From NCBI GenBank assembly GCA_001179505.1, contig CDMY01000433.1, positions 1 through 64,000 on the forward strand: a stretch of DNA of 64,000 nucleotides, read 5' to 3'. Below the pieces are notes generated by a model that made no database searches, had not been told where the DNA came from, and saw nothing but the letters and a program-made list of their open reading frames with translations. Position 1 is the first letter of the stretch. Each line of letters opens with the position of its first letter. Both the position numbers and the translations under genes were made by a program. This document shows positions 1 to 10,072 of this stretch, piece by piece. The DNA is from Vitrella brassicaformis (taxonomy: Eukaryota; Sar; Vitrellaceae).

Positions 1-142
1 CCACAGACCTTACGTTGCATTGACTTAATCCTTTATCCGGGACTGACCGCCCGGCAGATCCTCTCTTCACCATTCTCCCCGACTCTCTCCCCCCTATTCT
101 TACACTTTCTTTGAGTGCGATGTGAGGGGCAGATCTGACAGA

Positions 143-1619
143 ATGAGGGCGGCAGCACGGGAGCTGCTGCACACGGCAACCATGCAGACCATGCGTCGTA
201 GACTGAAGCATGCCGAGGCGCTTGGGGGAGGCAGATGTTTCGGCACCACTGTGCTGGGAGCTGTGTCTGAAGACCTGCTGCTCTCGCTGTCGATGGCCCA
301 TCTGCAGCAGAAACCTACCAACCAAAGGAGCCTCGCAGCTGCCCTCCAAGGTGCGCTGCATTTTTTTGTGAGATGGGAAGGTGCGGTGTGTTGGACCATG
401 TGTGTCATTCATATGGCTGTGTGCAGGCAGCGGCCTTGTGAGTAACCGCTGCGTGTTGGGTGTGGTCGGCTTCCTCGACAGGCGGTGGTTCGTGCCCGAC
501 AGCGTGGCCGAGCGGCTGGGCCAGCAGCTCTATCACGACCAACCGGCCGGCATCTCCATCGACGGCTCTGCCAATCATCATGTGATGACGTCGGGTGTGA
601 TGCACGCGCAGTGCCTCGAGGCATTGAACGTGCCAGCTGGCCATCGGTGCCTCGACCTGGGCTCCGGCACCGGCTGGATGACCGTCGCCATGGCAATGCT
701 GGTACGTATGTGTCCAATCAAAGAGGGCGTGTGCAGCCGACAGACACAAGTGACGTTGTGGTGCGTGGGTGTTTTGTGGGTGTGTCCGTTCGTCAGGCAG
801 GCGGGCGGCGAAGGGGGGTCAGTGGGCATCGACATAGAGCCATCGCTGGTCGACTTTGCTGCCACCACGGCACTTGCGCGGTGTGCCGATGCGTGTCATC
901 AAGAGAGGAGGCTCAACGTGCGGTTTGCCGGTCAGTCAGCGTTGCCCCCTGCCTGCTACAAACGAGAGAGACCACACCGACCTGTGCGTGTATATGCAGT
1001 GGGTGACATCCGCGACCCAGCCACATGGACATCATCACACCACCCTCGTGCATTCGACCGCATTCACATCGGTGTTGCGCTGCCCCAACTCCCGGAGCAC
1101 ATCATCGAGCTTCTGGCGCCAAACGGTGGGTGGGCACACACGACGCCATTCAGTGGATCTTCCGAAATGCCGTACTGATCGTTTGCCCTGTCTGTCTGCA
1201 GGTCGCACGGTGGTTCCAATTGGGGAGCTTTCGAGTGAACAGTCGCTGATGCTCGTGACAAAGGGGGACGACGGACAGACGGTCGGTGTGCACACCACAC
1301 AGCAATCAATACACGTAGACACACAGACACACGATGATGGTATACGCAGGTCACGCATCAAGAGCTGCAGAAAGTGGTGTTCTCTCATGTCGACGCGCCC
1401 CCTGCCGCCGAGCCACCGGCGTCCAAAACGTCTCCTTCTGCGGACGAGCTGCGTGAGCGACGGCGTGTGCTAGAGGAGAGGGTGGCTGAGTTGTGGCGGC
1501 GGGGGAGGGAAGGCAGGGCCAGCCTGAGTGACGCCCTCAAGGGCAGCAATGGCGCTGAGCTGTCGCGTGTGTTGGACGAGCTCAGACGAGTCAAGAGACT
1601 GTGCGAAGGGAAGCTGTGA
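143..1619 (+). CDS. PCMT: Protein-L-isoaspartate O-methyltransferase-like protein, six exons
   Basis: Predicted SAM-dependent repair methyltransferase acting on isoaspartyl residues. Exons join cleanly in phase at 143-350, 427-701, 801-930, 1000-1125, 1202-1281 and 1350-1619, giving about 362 residues. Visible hallmarks are RRWFVP before the active site, AGISIDGSANHHVMTSGVMH, the SAM-binding motif I LDLGSGTGW, an acidic strand-2 end GIDIEPS, and the late strand block APNGRTVVPIG, which spans the exon 4/5 junction. The last exon adds a charged helical tail rich in Glu, Arg and Leu (DELRERRRVLEERVAELWRR) that is not part of the usual PCMT fold. The start is the first ATG in the open first exon; a GTG at 122 is in frame but is not needed. 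Introns are 69-99 bp. It converges on the membrane-protein gene that ends near 1807. The PCMT family call is firm; substrate preference is not visible. Confidence 0.88.
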
Positions 1620-1806
1620 CATGATGAAGTAAGGTACTCTCGGTGTTTGAAAGGCGATCGTTCAACAAGAATCTACACCCTAGCTATAATCACACACACA
1701 CACACACACATGCGATTGATGGACAGCGGCTGCCCGGCTGCCTGCTTTTCTTCCCATCACTCATCGATCATTCACACCAGCCCTCTTCTGAGGCTCTCGG
1801 CGAGCT

Positions 1807-3678
1807 TCACATGCGACAAATACTGTTCCCCGCTCCCTCCTGCATCCAACACCAGCACCAGACTCCTGAACGAAGGCACACACACACACACAAAGACAAA
1901 CACACAGACAAATGGCCACACACACCGACAGAGATTGTGTGGAATGGTCTCACCCACCTAACCACCCAGAGAAAATAGGCCGTTAGAGGCAGGAACACGA
2001 GGCATAAGAGGACGGTTGTGAAGGTGAAGGCAATCCAGAGGTGCGTCGACAGCACCCCGTTGACCATGGCCTGTGTCTCGGAGTGGTGCTGCTCGCCCGC
2101 CTTGCCTTCCACCTCGCCCTTCTCAACCATCGATGCCACCACGGCTATGAGGACCAAAGGCAGCAGCAGCTCCACGAAGCTGCCACAGACGTACAGCCAG
2201 TAGAACACCTGACAGGCAAAGAAAAAGGACGATGGCCGGCCATCAAAACAGAGAAAACGCGCCTTCTCTCTCTCGGACCTTTGTCCCGAGCGTGTGTCTC
2301 TTGTAGCAGGCCCAGCATCCCATCACACCGGTGACGAGCAGTAGGGCTGCCAGGGGGGCGTACACATACAGCGGGTGTTGGAAGGCCTGCAGGAAGCCCC
2401 CCAGGGCGCATAGGCCCGCCACCACTGCCCCGCCCAAACGGAGATTGAAGACGCAGAACAGTTTGCCCACTGGATAGCGGGCGGCCAGCTGGACACACAC
2501 GCACGGGCACACACACATTCGGATACACAAGCAATTTGTCTCCCTCTCTGGACCTACCAGATGGACGGCGGCAAACAGGCCTCCAGTTGCCAGTGCAGCG
2601 ATGACGCTGACGAGTGTGGCCACTTTTGACGACAGCTCTCGCCCCTTGACAGCCGTGTCGGGCGGCGGTGCGGCACCCTTTGGCTCACTGCAGTCGATGG
2701 CACACAGCTCGCGGACCGTATCCTTCCACTCAGCCAGCACCAGGCTGCCAATCGCCTGTATGCAGACATACAGGCGACAAAGATGTGAGGAATGGCGTCT
2801 GACGAAAGTACGTCTTCGGTGCAGCAGCCCGCTGTGCTGAAGTAGTTTTCGGCCTCGCCCAGGAGCGCCCCTGACGGCGACACCTTCACGTTGACATGCG
2901 CACAGTAGCATGACGCCTCGGCACTGATGTTCTCTGAATCGTGAGAAGGCACATCCATACCCCAACAATTATGGCCCAACGAGCCACCGTGCGTGTGTGT
3001 GACACTGTGTGTGTTTGTCTCACGAGCGTGGACAGTGCAGTTGCGGTAATCGGCAGCCCCTTCATCGCCGATCCTATCCACCACAGCTGCACCAACACAA
3101 CACCCACACCATTATCATCTCCCATGCTTTACTTCTCGTTCCCTCTGACCCTTATGGAACTGGGGGATGCACTGCTCAATCAGCGGCGGCAACACCGTCC
3201 CGGCCGGCACCCCAGCAGCCATGACATCAGCCGGGCTCTGTTCCAGAAGAGACCTCCCAACACGCCCATGGTGACGATGGTGACGCCGGGCCTTGTGTGA
3301 GTGTGTCCCCTTCTGCCCCTGCACCCCCGTCGTCATGAGTGCAGTCAGCAGGGCGTGCACCGCCAAAGGGCTCGGTGAGATCTCCTCCTCTGGACGAGCA
3401 AGGGATGGCCGCGGCTCCATTTGTTGAATGAAGCCAGCCACAAGACGAAGAACGGGCGCATCGAGGATAGTGGGCAGGGTGATGGCGTCCGCCGTCAAGA
3501 CATGGCGCCATTTGAATGCTGCTGTGTGGGCATCCGGCGGCTGGATGAGCGGTGCGAGAGGTGCCTTGAAGGACGCGTCGAACACATCGGCTGCAATGAT
3601 GATTGAGCTGCTGTGGTGGCCTTGGGCAGCTGTAATGATGAGGGCGCTGGTGAACAACAGAAGCCGAAGATGGGGCAT
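1807..3678 (-). CDS. Secreted-leader multi-pass membrane protein with Cys-rich ectodomain, function unknown
   Basis: I do not recognise the family. The first exon (3678 down to about 3158) starts MPHLRLLLFTSALIITAAQG, a good signal peptide. Short exons then encode a Cys- and Asn-rich stretch (YRNCTVHA, then ENISAEASCYCAHVNVKV and TAGCC) that looks extracellular and N-glycosylated. Three later exons carry hydrophobic segments (VATLVSVIAALATGGLFAA; AVVAGLCALGGFLQAF; LAALLLVTGVMGCWACY; FVELLLPLVLIAVVASMV; LWIAFTFTTVLLCLVFLPL), so at least four or five membrane helices are expected. The 3' end is uncertain: the frame stays open from 1978 to 1807 through a CA-repeat stretch that may be intronic. 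It starts 16 bp from the telomere-like block and is divergent to the hydrolase gene at 3943. A receptor or transporter role would be guesswork. Confidence 0.6.
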
Positions 3679-3693
3679 TGCCGAGATCAGTCC

Positions 3694-3835
3694 TAAACCC
3701 TAAACCCTCGACGAAAGTAAATCGGGTGGGGTTTCAGGTACAGGGTTTCGGGTCTAGGGTTCTTAGGGTTAGGTCTAGGGTTGTAAACCCTGTAGGGTCT
3801 AGGGTTCAAAACCCTGAAACCCGAACCCTGAACTC
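3694..3835. repeat. Degenerate interstitial telomere-type repeats in a divergent promoter
   Basis: The block begins with two perfect CCCTAAA units. It continues with many variants of TTTAGGG on the plus strand (AGGGTT, TAGGGT, GGTCTAGGGTT) and then switches back to CCCTGAA and CCCGAACCC. The orientation therefore inverts at least twice and the block can fold back on itself. It fills most of the 264 bp between the start of the minus-strand membrane-protein gene at 3678 and the plus-strand hydrolase start at 3943. Confidence 0.85.
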
Positions 3836-3942
3836 TTTCCCTGCGACACTTTTGGACAACATCTGTGTAGTGTTCCGTCCTCTTTCGTCGCTCAAGTTGT
3901 CCTCCGTGGTTCCCCTGGCGGCGATCTTCCAAGATCTGCGAG

Positions 3943-5287
3943 ATGACTCCCGCAGCGATACTTGGGGTGCTCCTCGCTTGCGGCTTGGTGCATGGGTTCG
4001 ACATTCGAGAAGAGCGGGTGGTCTTTCCCGTTCCTGGGGCTGCTGTATCTGCTGAGGGGGAGGCCATCGAGCCACTCGAGGGATTTGTGGTGAGAACAAA
4101 TGTGCACACAGATCACCACCAAAGGTGTTGTTATTGTATGAGGTTGTGCTGCAGCTTTCGTCTATTCGTCTGTGTGTGTAGGCCTTTGACGCAGAGAATG
4201 AGCTGGGTGACAAACCAAGACCCACGATACTCATCATTCCTGACGCGTAAGCAATGCAGCACTGGCACACCAACCAACACACGCTCTTCTGTTTCTGCTT
4301 TGTCAGTGACGGGCTCACTGACTTTGAGGAGAACCGCGCCAGGATGCTGGCAATGCTGCCCGAAGGCTGGCTGGCCTTCGTCGCACCCATGTACAACGCG
4401 TCAGCGGTAGCAGACATCGATCGGCCGCAGAGGCGTGACGTCATGGCCACCGTATTCGCAGACAAGGAGGGCCTCATCAGCCGCATATCCGCTGCTGTCA
4501 GCTTCCTCGAGACGGTCCCAACGGTAAGCGAGACCTTGCAATGGGGATCGGATCACACCACGTTTCTGCCTCGTTCCTTGGTTTTCAAAGGCTGACACGT
4601 CGAAGATCGTGGCGACGGGGTACTGTTTCGGCGGATCCATCGTGGCTGACCTGGCGCGCGCCAATGTGAGCCTGGCAGGTGTCGTGTCGTACCATGGCGG
4701 TCTGTCGCGCATCCTGGAGAGAGAACAACAGCCCACAGACTTCGGCGACACACGAGTGAGATGAAATACATACATACAGGGGGCAGAGAGAGAGGTTCTG
4801 TGGATGTGGCTTCACTCTGTGTGTGTGCGTGTGTGTGCAGGTGTTGATGCTGAATGGTGCCGATGACCCTCTCATCCCCCGCGGTGACGTGGAGGAGTGG
4901 ATCGGCATCATGCAGGAGGGACAGGCAGGTCAGTCACCTCACCCACACACGTCACACCAGGACACGACACGTCAAGTGCTGCCCCGACCACGTGTGTGGC
5001 GCGCGTGTGTGCAGACTTTGAGTTCACTGACTTCTCTGACACGCTGCACTCGTTCACTCGACCAGACGCACAAGGGTCAGCTGGCTGCACAGCAAGGGGA
5101 CAGCCGGCGTGTCTGTGTCTGTGTCTGTGTCTGTCTGCTGATTCATATCATTATATGGCCCGTGTGTGTGTGTGTGATCAGCGACCGTTCCCGCTATGAT
5201 CTGTATGCGGATCAGCGCTCCTGGCTCGCCACACACCACTTCCTCAAGTCAGCCAGCAAGATGACCGTAGTAGCTGCATCTGCATAA
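3943..5287 (+). CDS. Dienelactone hydrolase family protein, copy 1, with signal peptide
   Basis: Alpha/beta hydrolase of the dienelactone hydrolase (DLH) family. Exons 3943-4089, 4182-4246, 4307-4523, 4591-4755, 4841-4928, 5015-5075 and 5182-5287 join in phase. The N-terminus MTPAAILGVLLACGLVHGF is a signal peptide, so the product is probably secreted or enters the endomembrane or plastid route. The nucleophile elbow is GYCFGG with a catalytic Cys. The Asp of the triad lies in GADDPLIP and the His in DTLHSFT. The C-terminal YADQRSW is typical of the family. A close paralogue follows immediately: the stop codon TAA at 5285-5287 shares its last A with the next gene's ATG. The substrate is unknown; family members cleave lactones and other esters. 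The upstream promoter contains telomere-like repeats. Confidence 0.88.
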
Positions 5288-6703
5288 TGGCAACAAGTGC
5301 TGTGTTGTGTGGGGTCAGTTTGGTGTTTGGCTTCTCGACCCCCTGGAGCCTGCCCGAGTCGCCAGCGACACTTGTCAAGGAGGATGTCTCGTTCATGGCA
5401 CGCTCAGCACAGATCAGAACAAGGCTCCCGTCAATCATCGTACAATCGTGGGTGGATGTTGTGTATGTGTGTCTGTGTCAGGATGGGGATGAGGAGCTGA
5501 CGGGCTACATTGTCTACGACAGCGCCAAGGTGAAGGACAAGGCACCTGTTGTCATTGTCACCCAAGACTGGTCGGTCAGCCCACGCTGCACACATCAAGC
5601 AGGTGTGCAAGTGAGTCTGTCTGTCTGCCGTTGCCAGGGATGGCGTGAACGACTTTGAAAGGATGCGAGCAGATGCGACGGCATCGCTCGACCAGGGTAT
5701 GTGTATATGCGCAGATATGTGCACATGTGTATACGTAATGTGTATGCCCATTGTGTGCACACGTCAGGTTACCTGGTCTTTGCGTCGAGTGTCTACCCTG
5801 TCGGGTCGGTCTACGAGACCATCGAGCAGCGCATCGCACTCATTGGCGGCTTCTTCGGCGACCTCGACAATATTCGGTGACACACTGCTGTCCGCCATGC
5901 ATCCAACCACCATATTGTGTTGTGCGTTGACGGGCATGTGCGCAGTTCTCGCATGACGGCCATTGTCGAGTACATCAAGGAACACGAGCTCGCAGACCCT
6001 ACCAACATCATTGCCACCGGTCAGCTGCCACACACGCGTGTGCGCACGCTGTACTCATATCTCTCTTTGTGTGTGTGTGTCAGGGTATTGCTTTGGTGGG
6101 AGCAGTGTGCTCGAGCTGGCGCGTGCCGGCGTGGAGGGCGTGAAAGGTGTGGTGTCCTTCCACGGAGGGCTCGACAGCCTGGCCAACACCAACGTCACGT
6201 CGGACTTCGGCGACACAAAGGTACGCAAGATCCATCCACGAACGAGTGCACCTCGTGTCGTCCAATGCTTCCTTCCTTGTGTGTGCCGACCGACATCAGG
6301 TATTGATATTGACGGGCAACGATGACGACGGCATCAGCCGGTCCGCCGTCGAGACAGCCATTGCAACCATGAAGGCCGACAACGCATGTACAGACACACA
6401 CACACACACAGCGGGCAAACAGCATCCACGGCATTTTCCGCGCGCGTGTGTGTGTCTGTGTGTTCCTCTCTCTGTGCAGCATATGAGGTGACATCCTACG
6501 GCAACACTGTCCACAGCTTCACCGAGCCGACCGCCGACTCGTCCAACAGCCGATACAGCCCTTACGCCGACCAGCGCTCGTGGGAGAGCATGGTGGACTT
6601 TTTTGAGTCGACATTCGGCCTGGCTGAGAGCCCTTTGCCGTCGGTGGGCAAAGTCGGCGGCAACGGGGGAAGGCGCCGGCGGACCCTCAGAGCCGCTGAA
6701 TGA
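5287..6703 (+). CDS. Dienelactone hydrolase family protein, copy 2 (tandem paralogue)
   Basis: Second DLH-family gene, with exon structure and motifs parallel to copy 1: the same GYCFGG elbow split by an intron just before its second Gly, the triad Asp in [10 protein letters not shown], the His in NTVHSFTEP, and PYADQRSW near the end. Well-supported junctions are 5570/5638, 5696/5768, 5876/5946, 6019/6084, 6220/6300 and 6387/6480. The start [17 protein letters not shown] gives a signal peptide. The first intron is unclear because the frame stays open between about 5430 and 5481. Compared with copy 1 it has a longer basic tail ([15 protein letters not shown]). Sequence divergence between the copies is large, so the duplication is old. 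There is no room for a separate promoter between the genes, so it may be driven from within copy 1 or co-transcribed with it. Confidence 0.85.
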
Positions 6704-7069
6704 ATGATGGAGGAGGATTGCTTTGTTTGTTCAATTCTCGGCCGTTGCGGCGCAATGCTCCTGCATGTGTCTCTCCTGGCTGTCTGTCTTTCTGGCGCCT
6801 GTGCGTGAGGGCATTTTGTAGTGCACATATGTCTGCAGGCCTATGTCTTTCTATCCACGCATTATGCAATTTTGGCCGTTCGTGTGTGATGTGGCTCGTG
6901 GCCGTTCCTCTGTGTCAGTCAGTCAGTCAGCCGCGGCTGCCCCTGCAGAGCGCTTCTTGCCGTGTGTAGATCGAGCCAATCGTTTTTCGTCTCTGTGCTG
7001 TGCTGTGCTGCTGGTTTGGTGTGTTGATTGGTGCATGGATGGCAGGTGTGCATGCGAGAGGCATGCAGG
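6704..7069. other. Intergenic, nothing recognised
   Basis: T-rich spacer after the second hydrolase gene, containing a short CAGT tandem near 6915. I see no coding frame with intron-like boundaries and no RNA gene. Confidence 0.5.
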
Positions 7070-7253
7070 CTAGGCTGAGCGGACCGGGCGGCTGAGTTGA
7101 GCGGTTGTCGGAATGTGAATGGGAGACATGAGAGACGAATATGTAATGCATGGAGACATTACATCCCCAAACACCTTAGTGTGACGCACACACACCGAAT
7201 ATAAAATGCAGTCAGCGATCGATGCAGTGTCACCATGTGCCTGCTCCCTCCTC

Positions 7254-8306
7254 ACGTACACCTTGGACTTGCCGCCCGTCTGGATCTGCTGCAGGTCCTC
7301 GTGGTGGCCGATGTATTTCCGCGTGTGTGTGCAGCAGCAAGCCCGCCACGCACCCTCCGTGTGTATGAGTGTGTGTGTGTGTGCAGATACGCGACAGCCA
7401 CGAACGCAAACATCGCGACAACGAGCACTCAGGATATAAAATGTAGGCAGCGATGTAATTTGGGCCCTCCCTCCCTGTCTCTGTCTGAACGCCCCCCTGA
7501 GCGCCCCCCTCACGTACACCTTGGGCTTGCCGCCCGTCTTGATCTGCCGCACTGCCGGGTCCTTGTGGCGGGCGATGTACTGCCGGGGCTGCTTCATGTT
7601 CATGTCGTCCAGGGCGGGGCTCGTCAGGGCACTCTGGGCTGCGGCCGCCGCTGCCGCCAGTCGCACGCTTGTCGTGGGCAGCGGGGCGGCGACGGCCGGC
7701 TGGTTGATGATGGGGGTCTGATGACACACAACGACAGACAGACAGACAGACAGACAGGAAGGGATGAAATGGATACGTTTGTATGGTCTGTCCTCTCCCT
7801 CATGGACGCACCTGTCTGGCAGCCGCGGCATTCTCCGACTTGGCCACGACGGCCTCGAGCTCCTGCAGCGACGGCAGCTCTATACGAGCATCTGTGTGGT
7901 GGAAGCCACACACACAGAGGAACAGAACAGATGGCAGAGTGTGAGCATGTGCAGGGATAGGGGTGCGGTGTCTGTGGGGGGGGGGGCGCTAGTAATGTAA
8001 TGTCTATCTCACGTCCAGATGCTCCTCGCCGCTGAATTCCCTGGCCTTGTCCAAGTCCTTCTCGTAGTTGACAGCCGTCTCGGCGGCCCTCAACCACACG
8101 ACTCCCTGAACGGACCACATGTAACACACAGCACACACAACACACAGCACACAACACACAGCCCGTATGATGGTGATGCCCCGCCGATATCCAGGGTGGC
8201 TCGGGAAGCCTTCATCATGGGCGTGGTCCCGTGACTTCCAGAGTGCCTCGGAACGCCTGCCCGAACCTGAGAAGAGAGACAAGGAAGGAAGATGAGACAG
8301 ACACAT
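7254..8306 (-). CDS. 3' exons of an unknown protein with a duplicated TGGKxKVYV exon, possibly part of the kinase gene
   Basis: Several exon-like blocks read on the minus strand. They are WLRAAETAVNYEKDLDKARE (about 8030-8100), ARIELPSLQELEAVVAKSEN (about 7820-7890), and a long Ala-rich block ending in QYIARHKDPAVRQIKTGGK and then PKVYV (about 7515-7720). A second copy of that last segment follows, reading KYIGHHEDLQQIQTGGKSK and then VYV (about 7258-7320). Both copies end at a possible GTGAGG donor. The two copies look like tandemly duplicated exons, and a third, orphan copy lies at about 46185-46225. No domain is recognised. It lies just downstream of the kinase exons on the same strand, so it could be the kinase C-terminus or a separate gene. 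The 3' limit is not defined. Confidence 0.45.
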
Positions 8307-8611
8307 AAGTATGCTCTCTTCTCGTCCTCACTCTGCGGCGAAATGATGGTGCGTTTTGAATTTTTCTTCGTTGCTGGGGCTCTCTTCGGGGTCTTCACCT
8401 GCAAGCAACAGAGGCCCTTGACAGCGGTCTGCTGCTGTTCTTGGTGACGCATCTGCTGATGACTTGCCTGCACACATACGCATGGATGCGCGACAAATAG
8501 ATATACATAAACGCAAGAATGGTTTTCGCTGTATAGCGGTGCAGCGTGAGTGCGTGTCTCGCTTCCTGTCTGTTTCTTCAACCTTATCAACGATGTCCTC
8601 ATTTTACTGAC

Positions 8612-9240
8612 CTGTACATGCGAGTGCCCGGACGGTCCGCCCTGTATATATATGGGGGGTGATTCGTGGTGTCCATGAAGAAGCACATGTCGAAATCGGT
8701 GAGCTTGACGGTGCCGTCAGCCGCAAACATCAAATTCTCGCCCTTGATGTCACGATGAATCAGCTGCAAACAGGAACACACCAAGAAGGGCCTCGCGTTC
8801 TGTCCGCGACCTGCTCTTCTCTCGCCGCTCACCCCAAGCTCTTCGTGCATCAATATATTGTCGTGCATATACTGGAGCGCGAAGAGCGCCTGCATGACAA
8901 TTCTCTTCACTTCACTCTCCTGGTTATGCAGCACATCAGGGCTCGGCAGCACGTCAAAGATGTTAGCGCCGGGCAGCTTCTCCATTGCCACGTAGAGGTG
9001 CTCGTTGTCCTCGAGCAGCTCGAAAATCTGGACAATGTGTGGATGATCGTTGCGGAGAAGCCTCTTGTAGATGTCCTTCAGATATGAAATGTCCACAAAT
9101 GGCCTGCATGCGTGGATGGACATTTGATCATGGACATTTGATCTGTGGATGGCCTACTCGAAGAGCTTCCTCTCGATGCGTTTGAGGGCACGGTCTTTGC
9201 CCTTCTTCCCCACCCATTCCCCTTCTCCTGTCACTCGAGC
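8612..9240 (-). CDS. Protein kinase domain, atypical (DFD, C-lobe not found)
   Basis: Three exons encode a Ser/Thr-kinase-like N-lobe and catalytic loop. The VAIK-equivalent Lys is in RALKRIERKLFE. A GTAGGC donor joins this exon to PFVDISYLKDIYKRLLRNDH, followed by the hinge-like LYVAMEKLPG. After an intron the catalytic loop LIHRDIKGENLMF is intact, but the magnesium motif is DFD rather than DFG (KLTDFDMCFF). The activation loop reads PGTRMYR and ends at a strong AG/GTCAGT donor at about 8612. I could not find an APE motif or a C-lobe in the exons that follow, and no glycine-rich loop is clear upstream. It may be a truncated kinase, a pseudokinase or an incompletely resolved gene. Motif-level kinase identity is secure; gene limits are not. 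Confidence 0.7.
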
Positions 9241-9801
9241 TCATCTTGCATCAGGCGTCTTATGATGTTTTCGATGCTCTCGTTGGAGGGCTGTCGCGCC
9301 TGTCCTGCGGCGACAGCCCCCAAATCTTGACTTTGATGCTGTTTGAGAGGCTCCCCTTGTTGAGGCTTGCCGTGCTTAGTCTTGCCCTTCTCGTTCTTGA
9401 TGAGCTCTCTAATGTACTTCTCGCCTGCGGTCTCACGATTTCGCTCGGCCTCGGCCACTTTGCCGCGGTTGACAATCTCTTGCAGCTCCTCGGCGAAGGC
9501 GGGGTCGGCTGAGGACATCGGCGTCGGCTCGGTGGCAACCGCCTTCGATCTCGTCTGGCTACTTTGATCTCGTCTGGCAACGTGCACAGCTTCTGGAGTG
9601 CCGCCTCGAATGCACTCTGCAACTGGCTGAGAGTTTCTCCAGGGGCCCCTCAAAGGCGCAGCTCTCTGACCAGGTCTTGGACAAGTACCTTGTTGCGAGG
9701 CAGGATGAACTCTCGCCCTCAATCTTGACGAAGAGGTCGAAGGTGTCAGGAATGTAGTAGATGTCCTCATGGCCATGTACAGAAGGAATTAGTCTGTCCA
9801 C
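9231..9801 (-). CDS. Probable N-terminal part of the kinase gene or an adjacent gene, frame interrupted
   Basis: Two overlapping open frames look coding. The upstream one begins MDRLIPSVHGHEDIYYIPDT and includes FDLFVKIEGE. The downstream one is acidic and helical (DPAFAEELQEIVNRGKVAEA, then GEKYIRELIKNEKGKTKHGK) and ends MQDELE with a stop at 9231. The first frame stops right at a 19-bp-period direct repeat (9547-9578); beyond the repeat the same protein style continues in another frame. A small intron could also explain the change, for example donor AAG/GTACTT near 9685. The kinase exon opens a few bases after the MQDELE stop in yet another frame, so an intron or a gene boundary lies here. 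No family is recognised. Confidence 0.45.
9547..9578. repeat. Short direct repeat with 19-bp period at a frame break
   Basis: GATCTCGTCTGGC occurs at 9547-9559 and again at 9566-9578, each preceded by CTTC or CTTT. A 19-bp insertion shifts the reading frame by one, and the two minus-strand open frames here meet exactly at this repeat. Confidence 0.7.
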
Positions 9802-10072
9802 TGAGGAGAACGGACTGAATCCTGGATTTTGCAGAAAAGAAAAGCCGTCGCCGTCTCAAATCTCGACGGAGCAGTCTCAGCTTGCAAAGTAAACTAGCTC
9901 AATCGCACAGGACCCACAGGCTTTAGGACTGGCGGCGTGCCACCAGTGCCTTAACGATTTCCGCATCCACACGTTCATGCTGCCAAACTGTGCCAATGTC
10001 TACTCGTCTGTCGCTACATATTGACACCCATTCATAGGCTCTCTCGCCACATGAGTGCAGCCAATCCGTCAG

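Noticed and set aside
1690-1960. Open frames of His/Thr/Cys/Val repeats on both strands
   Set aside because: They are translations of (CA)n tracts between the convergent PCMT and membrane-protein genes; the part below 1978 of the minus frame may itself be noncoding.
5300-5500. Fusion of the two hydrolases by an intron GTAGTA...GGTCAG over the stop codon
   Set aside because: It would enter a frame ([14 protein letters not shown]) that does not match the paralogue; the frame with the signal peptide and LVKEDVSF fits the family better.
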